NCBI GenBank assembly: GCA_900551665.1
Contig: URWW01000001.1
Location: forward strand, 1 to 64,000
Origin: an uncultured Collinsella sp.
GTDB taxonomy: Bacteria > Actinomycetota > Coriobacteriia > Coriobacteriales > Coriobacteriaceae
DNA: 64,000 nucleotides
Direction: 5' to 3'
The notes beneath the pieces are model-generated. The model made no database searches. It had not been told where the DNA came from and saw only the letters and a program-made list of their open reading frames with translations. A program made the position numbers and the translations under genes. Of the stretch, positions 44,931 through 56,301 are shown in pieces; the stretch's first letter is position 1; every line of letters begins with the position of its first letter.

Positions 44931-46324
44931 AGAAGTATCGCCCGAACATCGGCGCTCCCCGCACCGCTCCGAACGAGGAGCCGGCCGCTGAGCGCGCGTG
45001 CGATTTCCGCCCGGTCGACACGGGCTTCACCAAGGAAGACGCCATCGCCGAGGCCAACCGCTGCCTCGACTGCAAGAAGCCCCTGTGCATGCAGGGCTGC
45101 CCCGTCGGCGTGAACATCCCCGGCTTCATCTCCAAGATCCGCGATGAGGACTGGGCCGGCGCGCTCGAGACCATCAAGGGCGACAACCTGCTGCCCTCCG
45201 TCTGCGGCCGCGTGTGCCCGCAGGAGAACCAGTGCGAGGGCAAGTGCATCCTCGGCCGCAAGGGCGAGGCCGTGGCCATCGGCCAGCTCGAGCGCATGGT
45301 GGGCGACATGGCCGACGAGGTCGGCCGCGCCCCGCAGTGCAAGCCCAAGAACGGTAAGAAGGTCGCCATCGTGGGCTCCGGCCCCTCCGGCATCGCCTGC
45401 GCCGGCGAGCTCGCCCGTGAGGGCTTCGACGTCACCGTGTTCGAGGCCTTCTTCACCGGCGGCGGCGTGCTCACCTACGGCATCCCCGAGTTCCGTCTGC
45501 CCAAAAAGATCGTCAAGCGCGAGATCGACGGCCTGGAGCAGCTCGGCGTCAAGTTCGAGTACAACTCCGTCGCCGGGCGTCTGTTCGACGCCGACGAGCT
45601 CTTCAACGAGGAGGGCTTTGACGCCCTGTATCTCGCCGTGGGCGCCGGTCTCCCCCGCTTCCTCAAGGTCCCGGGCGAGAACCTGCCCGGCGTGTACTGC
45701 GCCAACGAGTACCTCACCCGCACCAACCTCATGCACGCGTACGACTTCCCCGTCTACGACACCCCGATCCGCCAGGGCAAGAACGTCGTGGTGTTCGGCG
45801 GCGGCAATGTTGCCATGGACGCCGCCCGCACCGCCCTGCGCCTGGGCGCCGATAGCGTGACGCTGGCCTACCGCCGCACCGAGGCCGAGATGCCCGCGCG
45901 CCTGGCCGAGGTCCATCACGCCAAGGAGGAGGGCGTGAAGATCCTCGAGCTCGTCAACCCGCTCGAGTTCATCAAGGGCGAGGACGGCTTTGTGTCCGCG
46001 GTCAAGCTGGAGCGCATGGAGCTCGGTGAGCCCGACGCCTCCGGCCGTCGCCGTCCCGTTCCCGTGGCCGACTCCGCCTTTGAGATCCCCTGCGACGTGG
46101 CCATCACCGCCATCGGCACCATGGCGAATCCCTTCGCCAAGCTCTGCGCCGACGTCGAGCTCAACCGCTGGGGCCTCATCGAGGCCGACGAGGACGGCCG
46201 CACCTCCAATCCCAAGGTGTGGGCCGGCGGTGACATCGTGACCGGTGCCGCCACCGTCATCCTGGCCATGGGCGCCGGCAAGAAGGCCGCCGCCTCCATC
46301 AAGAAGGAGCTGCTGGGCGAGTAA
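44918..46324 (+). CDS. nfnB: NfnB-like NADPH/FAD subunit (glutamate synthase small-subunit fold)
   Basis: 468 aa. Two [4Fe-4S] sites in the N-terminal domain (CLDCKKPLCMQGCPVG; CGRVCPQENQCEGKC), FAD motif VAIVGSGPSGIACAG, and NADPH motif VVVFGGGNVAMDAART, then WAGGDIVTGAATVILAMGAG. No glutamate synthase large subunit is present, which with the 13-nt overlap to nfnA supports an Nfn-type complex over GltD. Confidence 0.92.
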   Translation: MPEVKKYRPNIGAPRTAPNEEPAAERACDFRPVDTGFTKEDAIAEANRCLDCKKPLCMQGCPVGVNIPGFISKIRDEDWAGALETIKGDNLLPSVCGRVCPQENQCEGKCILGRKGEAVAIGQLERMVGDMADEVGRAPQCKPKNGKKVAIVGSGPSGIACAGELAREGFDVTVFEAFFTGGGVLTYGIPEFRLPKKIVKREIDGLEQLGVKFEYNSVAGRLFDADELFNEEGFDALYLAVGAGLPRFLKVPGENLPGVYCANEYLTRTNLMHAYDFPVYDTPIRQGKNVVVFGGGNVAMDAARTALRLGADSVTLAYRRTEAEMPARLAEVHHAKEEGVKILELVNPLEFIKGEDGFVSAVKLERMELGEPDASGRRRPVPVADSAFEIPCDVAITAIGTMANPFAKLCADVELNRWGLIEADEDGRTSNPKVWAGGDIVTGAATVILAMGAGKKAAASIKKELLGE

Positions 46325-46410
46325 GTCGCCGCGAAGCGCCCCGCGCACCACGCGCGAACCCCGGGACCCGTCGACCCGCATGGTCGGCGGGTCCTTTGCG
46401 TGCGCCGCCT

Positions 46411-46445
46411 CACCTCAATTTAGGGACAGTCCCTAAATTGAGGTG
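46411..46445. repeat. REP-like palindrome (locus C, after nfnB)
   Basis: Perfect 16-bp arms CACCTCAATTTAGGGA/TCCCTAAATTGAGGTG with a 3-nt CAG loop, 87 nt after nfnB. Closely similar to locus B. Confidence 0.9.
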
Positions 46446-46478
46446 CGACCGGCCATCGCTCAAGGCCCCCTCAACAAC

Positions 46479-46556
46479 TTTGCCTATGTTTTTCCTCCAT
46501 TTGAGCGTCCGAAACGGAAGAAAACCATAGGTAGATTCGATTCGACCATAGGCAAT
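46479..46556. repeat. CATAGGCAA palindrome family, copy 1
   Basis: Ends TTTGCCTATG / CATAGGCAAT with central TTTGAGCGTCCGAAACGG and an extra CCATAGG inside. A second copy with a similar centre is at 62405-62461. Confidence 0.7.
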
Positions 46557-46582
46557 CAGCTGCAAGTAGAGCCAACTGAAAA

Positions 46583-46638
46583 CCAAGCAGCGGTAAAACA
46601 TGGGCGATAACCCAGCAGCCGTAAAACACGACCGAAAA
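46583..46638. repeat. degenerate 28-bp direct repeat upstream of the CmpB-domain gene
   Basis: Two units sharing CAGCNGTAAAACAYG, start to start 28 bp, with a third weaker partial unit (CCCCACAGCCGCAG) next. About 100 nt upstream of the GTG at 46741. The 416-nt gap 46325-46740 otherwise holds the two palindromes above and no supported gene. Confidence 0.5.
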
Positions 46639-46740
46639 CCCCACAGCCGCAGAAGCCCTCTGGTCGCCTTGGTTCGCATTCAGGCCGAAACGGGTATCAT
46701 ATGCCAATATCCGTTTTTCCAAGCAAGCAAGGAGCGACCC

Positions 46741-48045
46741 GTGAGCGCCACCTCGAGCGAGACCGCGAACTCAGCGCCCAACCCCGATTACGACCTGCCG
46801 GGCAACGACCTCGACCCCAAGAACACCACCGCCGACCAGCGCAAAGCCATCCCGCTCATCGTGCGCGTGTACGGCGCCCTGTGCGCGCTCGACGGCGTCG
46901 TGGCGCTGCCGCTCATGGGAGCCTACTTCGGCATCATGGTCTACCGACTGGTGCTGGGCCAGGAATCCGTCCTCATCGGCTCCAGCCTCACCCTTACCGT
47001 CACCATGACGGCGATCGGCTCCGTCCTGGCATTCGTCGCCTCGGTTGCGCTCATCATCTTCGGCTGGACGCTCATGAAGAGCTACCGCCGCGACGCGGGC
47101 CGCTGGGCATACGCCCTTATCGTGATGACGGTCGCACAGATCCTGATCGACGTCATGCTCCAGGGCATCGGCGTGCACCTCATCCGCCCCATGATCCAGC
47201 TGGGCATCCTCACGGCGCTCTCCGCCACGATCGACCCCACGCTGCGCCAGGAGCGCGAACTGCAGCGCCACCTGCGCGATCTCGAGGACCGCGAGGCGGC
47301 CGCCGAGGGCATGCTGGGCCGAGACCTCACGGGCGAGGGTTATATCAAGCTCAACTTCTTCAACCTGTTCTGGGTCTTCATGGTCTGCTGCGTGCTGGGA
47401 CTCATCATCGAGGTCATCTTCCACATGGTGTGGGTCGACCCGGGCGTGTACCAGGATCGAGCCGGCCTTCTGTTCGGCCCGTTCAGCCCCATCTACGGCT
47501 TTGGCGCTGTGCTGCTCACCGTTGCCCTCAACCGCTTTTATAAGCGCAGCTTTGTATTGATCTTCCTGGTCAGCGCTCTGATCGGTGGCGTGTTCGAGGC
47601 TGCTGTGGGCTGGTGGATGCAGACCTCGTTCGGCGCGATCGCCTGGGCGTACTCCTACGAACTGCTGCCCGGCATCCCCGACCCCATGGCGATCCTGTTC
47701 GCCGGGCGCACGTCCACCCCGTTCATGCTCATGTGGGGCACCCTCGGCCTGTTCTGGATCAAGGTCTGCCTACCGCGCCTGCTCAAGCTCATCAACCTGA
47801 TCCCGTGGAAGATGCGCTACTCGCTGACCACCGTGGTCACCGCCCTCATGCTGGTGAACGGCGTCATGACGCTCCAGGCGCTCGACTGCTGGTTCTGCCG
47901 CGTGAGCGGCATTCAGCCCAGCTCCCCGGTCGAGGAGTTCTACGCCGAGCACTTCGATAACGATTACATGGCAAACCGCTTCCAGACGATGACGATCCAC
48001 CCGGATACCTCGAGTCGCGTGGATTCCCCCAAGCCGGCGGCGTAA
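46741..48045 (+). CDS. polytopic membrane protein with CmpB-type (putative ABC transporter permease) domain
   Basis: 434 aa from GTG 46741 with AAGGAG upstream. An N-terminal half with four hydrophobic segments (about 38-165) and a polar linker (ERELQRHLRDLEDREAAAEG) precede the C-terminal domain containing LLFGPFSPIYGFGAVLL and LIGGVFEAAVGWWMQ, which match the widespread CmpB/'putative ABC transporter type IV' family in Gram-positives. No ATPase is adjacent and the function of the family is not known; transporter activity should not be assumed. Confidence 0.75.
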   Translation: MSATSSETANSAPNPDYDLPGNDLDPKNTTADQRKAIPLIVRVYGALCALDGVVALPLMGAYFGIMVYRLVLGQESVLIGSSLTLTVTMTAIGSVLAFVASVALIIFGWTLMKSYRRDAGRWAYALIVMTVAQILIDVMLQGIGVHLIRPMIQLGILTALSATIDPTLRQERELQRHLRDLEDREAAAEGMLGRDLTGEGYIKLNFFNLFWVFMVCCVLGLIIEVIFHMVWVDPGVYQDRAGLLFGPFSPIYGFGAVLLTVALNRFYKRSFVLIFLVSALIGGVFEAAVGWWMQTSFGAIAWAYSYELLPGIPDPMAILFAGRTSTPFMLMWGTLGLFWIKVCLPRLLKLINLIPWKMRYSLTTVVTALMLVNGVMTLQALDCWFCRVSGIQPSSPVEEFYAEHFDNDYMANRFQTMTIHPDTSSRVDSPKPAA

Positions 48046-48117
48046 GCGGAGGTCGGGGCAAGCACGGGCTTCAAACTCGCGCCGCATGCCGCGCGGCGCC
48101 CCCCTCAGATGTGTTTT

Positions 48118-48386
48118 TGGTCGCAAAATGCCAGGCTGCAATAGCGAGGCATTTTGCGACCATTTTTTCGGACTTTTCCCATATGAACCGGTCGAGAAAC
48201 GCCTCTCTACGATAGCGTGGCACTTCGCGACCATTTTTCCGGCTATCCCACGTGACAAATGGTCGAGATTTGCCACGCTCTTGCAACGTAGCGCTTCGCG
48301 ACCATTTTTCCGGCCGTCCTATGGCCGTCCCATATGAGAAATGGTCGAGATTTGCCACGCTGCTACAGAGTGGCAAATCTCGACCA
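48118..48386. repeat. array of four approximately 45-nt hairpins
   Basis: Units at 48118-48162, 48189-48233, 48260-48304 and 48342-48386, all opening TGGTCG or CGGTCG and closing CGACCA. Units 1 and 4 are perfect stems (15 and 17 bp), 2 and 3 imperfect. Units 1-3 are followed by CATTTTTnCGG, then a spacer with a TCCCATATGA- or TCCCACGTGA-like stretch. Start-to-start period is about 71 bp, 82 bp for the last. Sits between the CmpB gene and the MoaE-like gene. Open frames across it are by-products of the repeat. Confidence 0.92.
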
Positions 48387-48416
48387 GAAACCAGGCCTAC
48401 AAACCGTCGTGACCCG

Positions 48417-48821
48417 TTACTCGGAGAGTTCCCGCTCCACGACGCAGGTGTTCTTGATGGTTGCAACTAAATGCTGCAGACCGTCGATCACGCGCGGGCG
48501 AATGTCGCCGCCGATGAGGACGAGCATGATGTCGTCTCCCACCGCGAGCTCACCGGAATTGAGCCACACGCGCACGTAGCCAATGCCCGGTAGAGCGCGG
48601 GCCTCTTCCACGGCGGCATCCACCTTCGCCTCATCGTAGCTGAACACCATGCCGGTGACCTTATCGCCGGGCTGGACGCCATCGGTCTCGATGCCGCGGG
48701 CCTCCGCCTTGGGCGTCTCGCGAACGGTGCCGTTGTGCACCAGGTACATGCCGCATGCGCGGAAGCTCGGGTCGGCCTTCGCCTCGCGCAACCAAGCGTC
48801 GATGGAGGGCATATCTGCCAT
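48417..48821 (-). CDS. MoaE-like protein (molybdopterin synthase large-subunit homologue)
   Basis: 134 aa. MoaE pattern: LVHNGTVRE, GMVFSYDEAKVDAAV, IGYVRVWLNSGELAVGDDIMLVLIGGDIR, then VIDGLQHLVATIK. The C-terminal segment that in E. coli MoaE has Trp-Lys-Lys/Arg-Glu reads NTCVVERELSE here, so one of the two catalytic lysines appears to be lost. No moaD, moaA or mog gene is near. May be a variant MoaE (family known to vary in anaerobes) or a protein with a different role. Given the nearby AOR, a pterin cofactor function is possible. Confidence 0.65.
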   Translation of the reverse strand: MADMPSIDAWLREAKADPSFRACGMYLVHNGTVRETPKAEARGIETDGVQPGDKVTGMVFSYDEAKVDAAVEEARALPGIGYVRVWLNSGELAVGDDIMLVLIGGDIRPRVIDGLQHLVATIKNTCVVERELSE

Positions 48822-48942
48822 GGGCGGTCCTTTCCTTCTCGCGATGCCACGGCAGCGAACAGGCGCGCATGAGGCATCGCTTCAGCTGTAAACGGCACGT
48901 CGATCGACGGGGAAGCGCTCTCCCGCCGACCGACGCGAATGC

Positions 48943-48973
48943 GTCTCAATTTGTACCTGTCCCCAATTGAGAC
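48943..48973. repeat. REP-like palindrome (locus D)
   Basis: GTCTCAATT..AATTGAGAC around TGTACCTGTCCCC, directly at the 3' end of the sortase gene. Inner core is the reverse complement of GGGGACAGGTACAAATT seen at locus E. Confidence 0.9.
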
Positions 48974-49942
48974 TTATTCGGCGGGAATCGTGTCGACCAC
49001 GCGGCAGACCATGCCGGCACGGGTCGTGCGGGGAATGATGTCGCCCGCACACGTCACGAGCGTGAGCACCTTGTCGGCCTTCTCCACTTCGTCGGCCGCG
49101 TCCTTGGCACGCGCCTCAGCCTTGGCCAGAGAAGCCTGCAAGTACTGCGTGAAGGCCTTCTCGCCGTCGAAGTTCGCCTTGCGCGCATCCACGTAGTCGT
49201 CCTGGACGAGCATGGTGAACATGGGCTTCAGAACATATGTCGCCTCGGGCGTGATGTAGTAGACCTTGCCGATGGCATCGAAGGCATCCTGGTTCCTGGA
49301 GTCGTCGATGACCTTGAACATCGAGCCGTCGTTCATATGGTGCCCGTAAATCGTCGTCTGCTGATCGACCATACCGGGGGCGGTGTCGTCCATATCCATG
49401 AAGATCGTGCCGCCCACATTGTATTCGCCGCTCAGCAGATGGCGCAGGTACGTGTCGTTCGTCTCGCCTTGGGCAACCACGTAATTGACTTTGGTGTCGG
49501 GTATGTAAATCCACCCGACGACGTCCTCGTTGATCTTCTTGAGCGCATCGAAGTCGACCGTGGGGATGCCGTCATCGCCCGAGGAGTCCTTGATGGCGGC
49601 CTTGGACATGCCGTCGTAATACTCCTCCGCCTGCTTGTAGCCGATCTGCGCCTTGACGAAGAGGCCGGCCGAAAGCAGCAGGAGCGCCACGCCGACGATG
49701 ATGAGCAGGTTGGACAGGATGCTACCGCGACGCTTCCCGCCATCGCGGCCTTGGCGCCCGGGGGCGGGATTCGCTCCGCGCGGGCCGGCCGAACGCCCCT
49801 GCGCGGAGCGCGCGGGGCGCTCGTAAGGCGAGGGGGAGACGGGGCGCACATGGCTCGGGGCCTGCACGTCCGCGCGCGGAGCGCCGGCATTCGCCGTCGG
49901 GGCGCCCTTGGGCTTGAAATGCTTTCCTCCCTCGTTCGCCAT
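48974..49942 (-). CDS. srtB: class B sortase
   Basis: Cysteine transpeptidase that anchors or polymerises surface proteins. 322 aa; an unusually long basic, Pro/Ala/Gly-rich cytoplasmic N terminus (about 75 residues), one membrane helix (LSNLLIIVGVALLLLSAGLF) and an external sortase domain with catalytic His in IYGHHMNDGSMF, Cys in LTLVTCAGD, Arg in IPRTTRAGMV. The sequence DVVGWIYIPDTKVNYVV is typical of SrtB. No substrate with a sorting signal is in the window. Confidence 0.93.
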   Translation of the reverse strand: MANEGGKHFKPKGAPTANAGAPRADVQAPSHVRPVSPSPYERPARSAQGRSAGPRGANPAPGRQGRDGGKRRGSILSNLLIIVGVALLLLSAGLFVKAQIGYKQAEEYYDGMSKAAIKDSSGDDGIPTVDFDALKKINEDVVGWIYIPDTKVNYVVAQGETNDTYLRHLLSGEYNVGGTIFMDMDDTAPGMVDQQTTIYGHHMNDGSMFKVIDDSRNQDAFDAIGKVYYITPEATYVLKPMFTMLVQDDYVDARKANFDGEKAFTQYLQASLAKAEARAKDAADEVEKADKVLTLVTCAGDIIPRTTRAGMVCRVVDTIPAE

Positions 49943-49948
49943 ACGACC

Positions 49949-50425
49949 CTACGCCTCCGCCATCTCGCGCTTGAGCTGGGAGATGGCCTCACGGTACTCG
50001 GGCATGGTGGCGCCCAGAATCTGCGTGGCGTAGATGGCGGCGTTCTTCGCCCCGTTGATGGCGACGCACGCAACCGGAACGCCGGAGGGCATCTGGACCA
50101 TGGAGAGCAGGGAGTCGAGGCCGCCCAGATCGCTCGTCTTCATGGGGACGCCGATAACCGGCAGCGGGGTGAAGGCGGCGACCACGCCGCCGAGATGCGC
50201 GGCCTTGCCCGCAGCGGCGACGATCACCTTGATACCGCGATCGGCAGCGGTCTCGGCCCACTCGTGGACCTGAGCCGGATTGCGGTGCGCGCTCGCGATG
50301 ACGAGTTCGTAGGGAACGCCCAGGCGCTCGAGCTCGGCGGTGCAGCCTTCCATGACGGGAAGGTCGGACTTAGAGCCCATGATGATGCCGACGAGCGGGG
50401 TCTTTTCAGTTGCAGTGGTTTCCAT
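49949..50425 (-). CDS. purE: N5-carboxyaminoimidazole ribonucleotide mutase
   Basis: Purine synthesis step converting N5-CAIR to CAIR. 158 aa. GIIMGSKSDLPVM, the ASAHRNP loop (usually SAHRTP), AAGKAAHLGGVVA and AINGAKNAAIYATQIL. Class I enzyme, which normally pairs with PurK; purK is not adjacent. Seven nt upstream of srtB on the same strand. Confidence 0.95.
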   Translation of the reverse strand: METTATEKTPLVGIIMGSKSDLPVMEGCTAELERLGVPYELVIASAHRNPAQVHEWAETAADRGIKVIVAAAGKAAHLGGVVAAFTPLPVIGVPMKTSDLGGLDSLLSMVQMPSGVPVACVAINGAKNAAIYATQILGATMPEYREAISQLKREMAEA

Positions 50426-50651
50426 GGTGCCTCCAAGGATTCGCGTTGGCAGTGGTTTCAGTATACCTACTAAAACAAAGGGGAGACTGATCCCGTCCCA
50501 TTTACCACGCGATTGCGAAGGCTACTCCGCGAAGTTCCAACCCATAGCCCGCTGCGAGATGGGCCGAGGGTCCGACCCCAGCCGTACCCCAGAATCGAAC
50601 CCTCTTCACGTGTCGGGGAACGCATCCCCCGTTCAAATTCTCCCCTGTCGC
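50426..50651. other. intergenic region purE-carB without recognised gene
   Basis: 226 nt. Contains a TTCGATTC stretch on the minus strand that imitates a tRNA T-loop but has no pairing stem, and GC-rich short hairpins (GGTCCGACC; GGGGAACGCATCCCC). No ORF, terminator U tract or tRNA fold found. Confidence 0.4.
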
Positions 50652-53945
<3,294 letters not shown>

Positions 53946-53946
53946 G

Positions 53947-55431
53947 CTAGTTCTCCTCCGTTGCAAAATTCCAGCCGGCGAGACGGTCGGCGGCGATGTC
54001 GATGCTCAGATAATCCGGCTCACCCGCCATGAGGCGCGCGAACGCGGTGAACAGGTAGTGCGCGTCGGTGGGGCCGGGCGAGGCCTCCGGGTGATACTGC
54101 ACGCTGAAGCACGGGGCGTCGAGGAGCTGGATGCCCTCGGCGGTGCCGTCGTTGAGGTTCACATGCGTGAGGCGGATGCGGCCGAAGCGCTCGTTCTCCA
54201 CCACCGGTGCGATGCCGCGCTCGACCCAGAAACGCAGGTCGCCATCGGCCGGATGCTCGGCAACGCCGCCGGACAGCTCGGGCACGAGGGCGCCCAGGCT
54301 TGGGAACACCAGGCCGAAGCCGTGGTTTTGCGCGGTGATCTCCACGCGACGCGTAAGGAGGTTCATGACCGGCTGATTGCCGCCACGATGACCGAACTTG
54401 AGCTTTTCGATCTGCGCGCCGGCGGCCAGGCTGATCATCTGGTGGCCCAGGCAGATGCCGAATACGGGCACACGGCCGATGAGCTGCTGCACCTGCGTGT
54501 ACGTCTCGGGGACGGCGTCCGGGTCGCCGGGGCCGTTGGAGAGGAAGACGCCGTCGGGGTTCATCGCGAGCACCTCGGCAGCGGGAGTGTCCCACGGCAC
54601 GACAGTGAGCTCGCACCCGGCGCGGACAAGGCCCTCGAGGATGCCGCGCTTTACGCCGCAGTCGTAGGCGACCACGCGATGCACGGCCGGGCTCGCCACG
54701 GATGCAGCGGCGAGTCCCTCCTCGGGCTCCGCGACCCCCTCACCCGCCGGAGAGGCCAGGGCGAAATCATGGGAAGCGGGCAGGTCTGCCGCGGTAAAGG
54801 GGTGGGACTCGGGACAGCTCACGGTCTTCACGAGGTTCTCCCCCACCAGCTGGGGCGCCTCGGCGAGGCGGGAGGCGAGCTCGTCCAGATCGAATTCCTC
54901 GGTCGAGACGATGCCCATCTGGGCGCCATTGTCGCGCAGATGCTGGACGAGGGCGCGGGTGTCGACGCCCTCGATGGCGACGATGCCGAGCTCCTGCAGA
55001 TATGCGGGGACGCTCATTGCGCTACGCCAGTTGGAAGGCGTGGGGCACATGTCGCGCACGACCATGGCTCGCATCGCCGGGGCGTTCGCGGGACGCGAGC
55101 CATCGCCGGGGAAAGCGCTCTGCACATCGGCGAGGTCGATGCCATAGTTGCCGATCTGCGGATAGGTCATGGTCACGATCTGGCCGGCGTAGCTCGGGTC
55201 GGTCATGACCTCGAAGTAGCCCTCGAGCGAGGTGTTGAAGCAGACCTCGCCGGTCGCCGTGCCCGCAGCGCCGCAAGAGCGGCCGTAGAACACGGTGCCG
55301 TCGGCAAGCAGCAGCACTGCCGGGCTGGTATTTCCTTTTGAAGTGGATGCCATGATGCGCTGGGCAAGCGGGCTCGCGCAGGCGCGCGAAGATGCGGGCG
55401 CGCACGCGTCCGCAGGGCGGTTGAAACCCAT
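53947..55431 (-). CDS. carA: carbamoyl-phosphate synthase small (glutaminase) subunit
   Basis: Provides ammonia from glutamine. 494 aa, about 110 longer than usual. Core motifs: FNTSLEGYFEVMTDPSY, NYGI, AYDCGVKRGIL, the nucleophile Cys in FGICLGHQ, and SVQYHPEASPGP. Extra length comes from an N-terminal extension of about 26 residues, an Ala/Glu-rich insertion (LASPAGEGVAEPEEGLAAAS) before the glutaminase domain and a longer C terminus. ATG 55431 has AAAAGGAG 6 nt upstream. Confidence 0.95.
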   Translation of the reverse strand: MGFNRPADACAPASSRACASPLAQRIMASTSKGNTSPAVLLLADGTVFYGRSCGAAGTATGEVCFNTSLEGYFEVMTDPSYAGQIVTMTYPQIGNYGIDLADVQSAFPGDGSRPANAPAMRAMVVRDMCPTPSNWRSAMSVPAYLQELGIVAIEGVDTRALVQHLRDNGAQMGIVSTEEFDLDELASRLAEAPQLVGENLVKTVSCPESHPFTAADLPASHDFALASPAGEGVAEPEEGLAAASVASPAVHRVVAYDCGVKRGILEGLVRAGCELTVVPWDTPAAEVLAMNPDGVFLSNGPGDPDAVPETYTQVQQLIGRVPVFGICLGHQMISLAAGAQIEKLKFGHRGGNQPVMNLLTRRVEITAQNHGFGLVFPSLGALVPELSGGVAEHPADGDLRFWVERGIAPVVENERFGRIRLTHVNLNDGTAEGIQLLDAPCFSVQYHPEASPGPTDAHYLFTAFARLMAGEPDYLSIDIAADRLAGWNFATEEN

Positions 55432-55696
55432 CTCGTCTCCTTTTCGGTCTCTCGGTACCGGCTTAAAGGCCGTATGGTCTCGGGGTATTGTACGCGACTT
55501 TGCAGAGTTTCGCGTAGGAAATAATTTTTATTCGGAGATTGATTGCTAATCGACCATTTTATGCATTTGCCATTTCATACCCCTATGACCGCCGTCCCTT
55601 CGCCCGGGTCGCCCCACGGGATGAGGCGGCCTCGTCACCGGTCAGGCAGCCCACCCGATGTCCCGTAAAGGTCCCACGGTCATCGCAGCCATGCGA
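55432..55696. other. divergent intergenic region carA / tRNA-Lys
   Basis: No gene. An AT-rich tract (55518-55570) is likely the carA promoter area; minus-strand TACAAT lies near 55485-55490 with no clear -35. No uracil-sensing attenuator or PyrR site is evident. Confidence 0.4.
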
Positions 55697-55724
55697 TTGC
55701 CATGACCGCTGCCCGTGGTACAAT
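55697..55724 (+). promoter_or_regulatory. promoter of tRNA-Lys
   Basis: TTGCCA (55697-55702), 16-bp spacer, TACAAT (55719-55724), ending 9 nt before the mature tRNA 5' end. Confidence 0.65.
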
Positions 55725-55733
55725 GCAGCACGC

Positions 55734-55806
55734 GGGTCATTAGCTCAGCTGGCAGAGCAGGGGACTTTTAATCCCAAGGCCCAGGGTTCGAACCCCTGAT
55801 GACCCA
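55734..55806 (+). tRNA. tRNA-Lys (anticodon TTT)
   Basis: 73 nt cloverleaf. Acceptor GGGTCAT/ATGACCC, D arm GCTC..GAGC, anticodon stem GGGGA/TCCCA with loop CTTTTAA, T arm CAGGG-TTCGAAC-CCCTG, discriminator A. CCA is not encoded (CCC follows). Confidence 0.98.
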
Positions 55807-55818
55807 CCCTTCAACATG

Positions 55819-55851
55819 AACGCGAGGAGCCCAGCGCTTCTCGCGTTTTTT
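55819..55851 (+). terminator. terminator of tRNA-Lys
   Basis: AACGCGAG/CTCGCGTT stem (55819-55826, 55840-55847) followed by a T6 run. 13 nt after the tRNA. Confidence 0.93.
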
Positions 55852-56018
55852 GTTTGCCTCGCAAAGATTCAAACTCCGCTAGAGGTGCGCCGCACAAGGA
55901 TTTGGACTCCGGCAGGGTGCGAGAGCTTGCAGAAACGCGCAATAGTTCCCCAGCGGGGCCCCATAAGGGCACAACACCGCAACGGAGGGAGGGCGGCGTA
56001 GCCGCCGGCCTCTATGTA

Positions 56019-56151
56019 GTTGAGGTTTTTCGTACTCGAATCGCGATTCATCGAGTAAGCGAGTTTTCAGCCTTTTTGTGACCTGCGCTTTTAACGCCAC
56101 CCCATACACGTCTACTCGGCACAACCGGTTTTCAATACGAAAAACCTCAAC
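56019..56151. repeat. 133-bp inverted-repeat element downstream of tRNA-Lys
   Basis: Perfect 16-bp terminal inverted repeats GTTGAGGTTTTTCGTA (56019-56034) and complement (56136-56151). Between them: a 12-bp palindrome GAATCGCGATTC within ACTCGA..TCGAGT, and AACCGGTT. No ORF of note. It fills most of the 495-nt gap 55807-56301, which has no supported gene. Confidence 0.8.
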
Positions 56152-56266
56152 TTCGTTACAGCCATCCAAATCGCCCGCAAGATGCGCCCAACCAAAAGCC
56201 CAACCATGGCCGGGCCTGCCGGGCAACGCGCCCGATGCGCATCTCGCATGACCGAGCCCCAAGCAT

Positions 56267-56294
56267 AAAAAAGCCGCCGACTCTCGCCGGCGGC
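56267..56294 (-). terminator. terminator of the M29 aminopeptidase gene
   Basis: GCCGCCG/CGGCGGC stem (56273-56279, 56288-56294) followed on the minus strand by T6. Seven nt after the stop codon. Confidence 0.92.
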
Positions 56295-56301
56295 CAAAAC
56301 C

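Noticed and set aside
44918..46324. Glutamate synthase small subunit (GltD)
   Set aside because: No large subunit in the window, and overlap with an NfnA-type partner fits NfnAB better; GltD cannot be fully excluded.
48118..48386. CRISPR-like array
   Set aside because: Units are hairpins with diverged stems and related, not unique, spacers; no cas genes nearby.
47770..48466. Minus-strand frames of 131 and 168 codons across the hairpin array
   Set aside because: Their protein repeats are just translations of the palindromes; coding potential is unsupported.
50580..50620. tRNA-like TTCGATTC stretch on the minus strand
   Set aside because: Flanking GAGGG and CTGGG cannot pair, and there is no D or anticodon arm.
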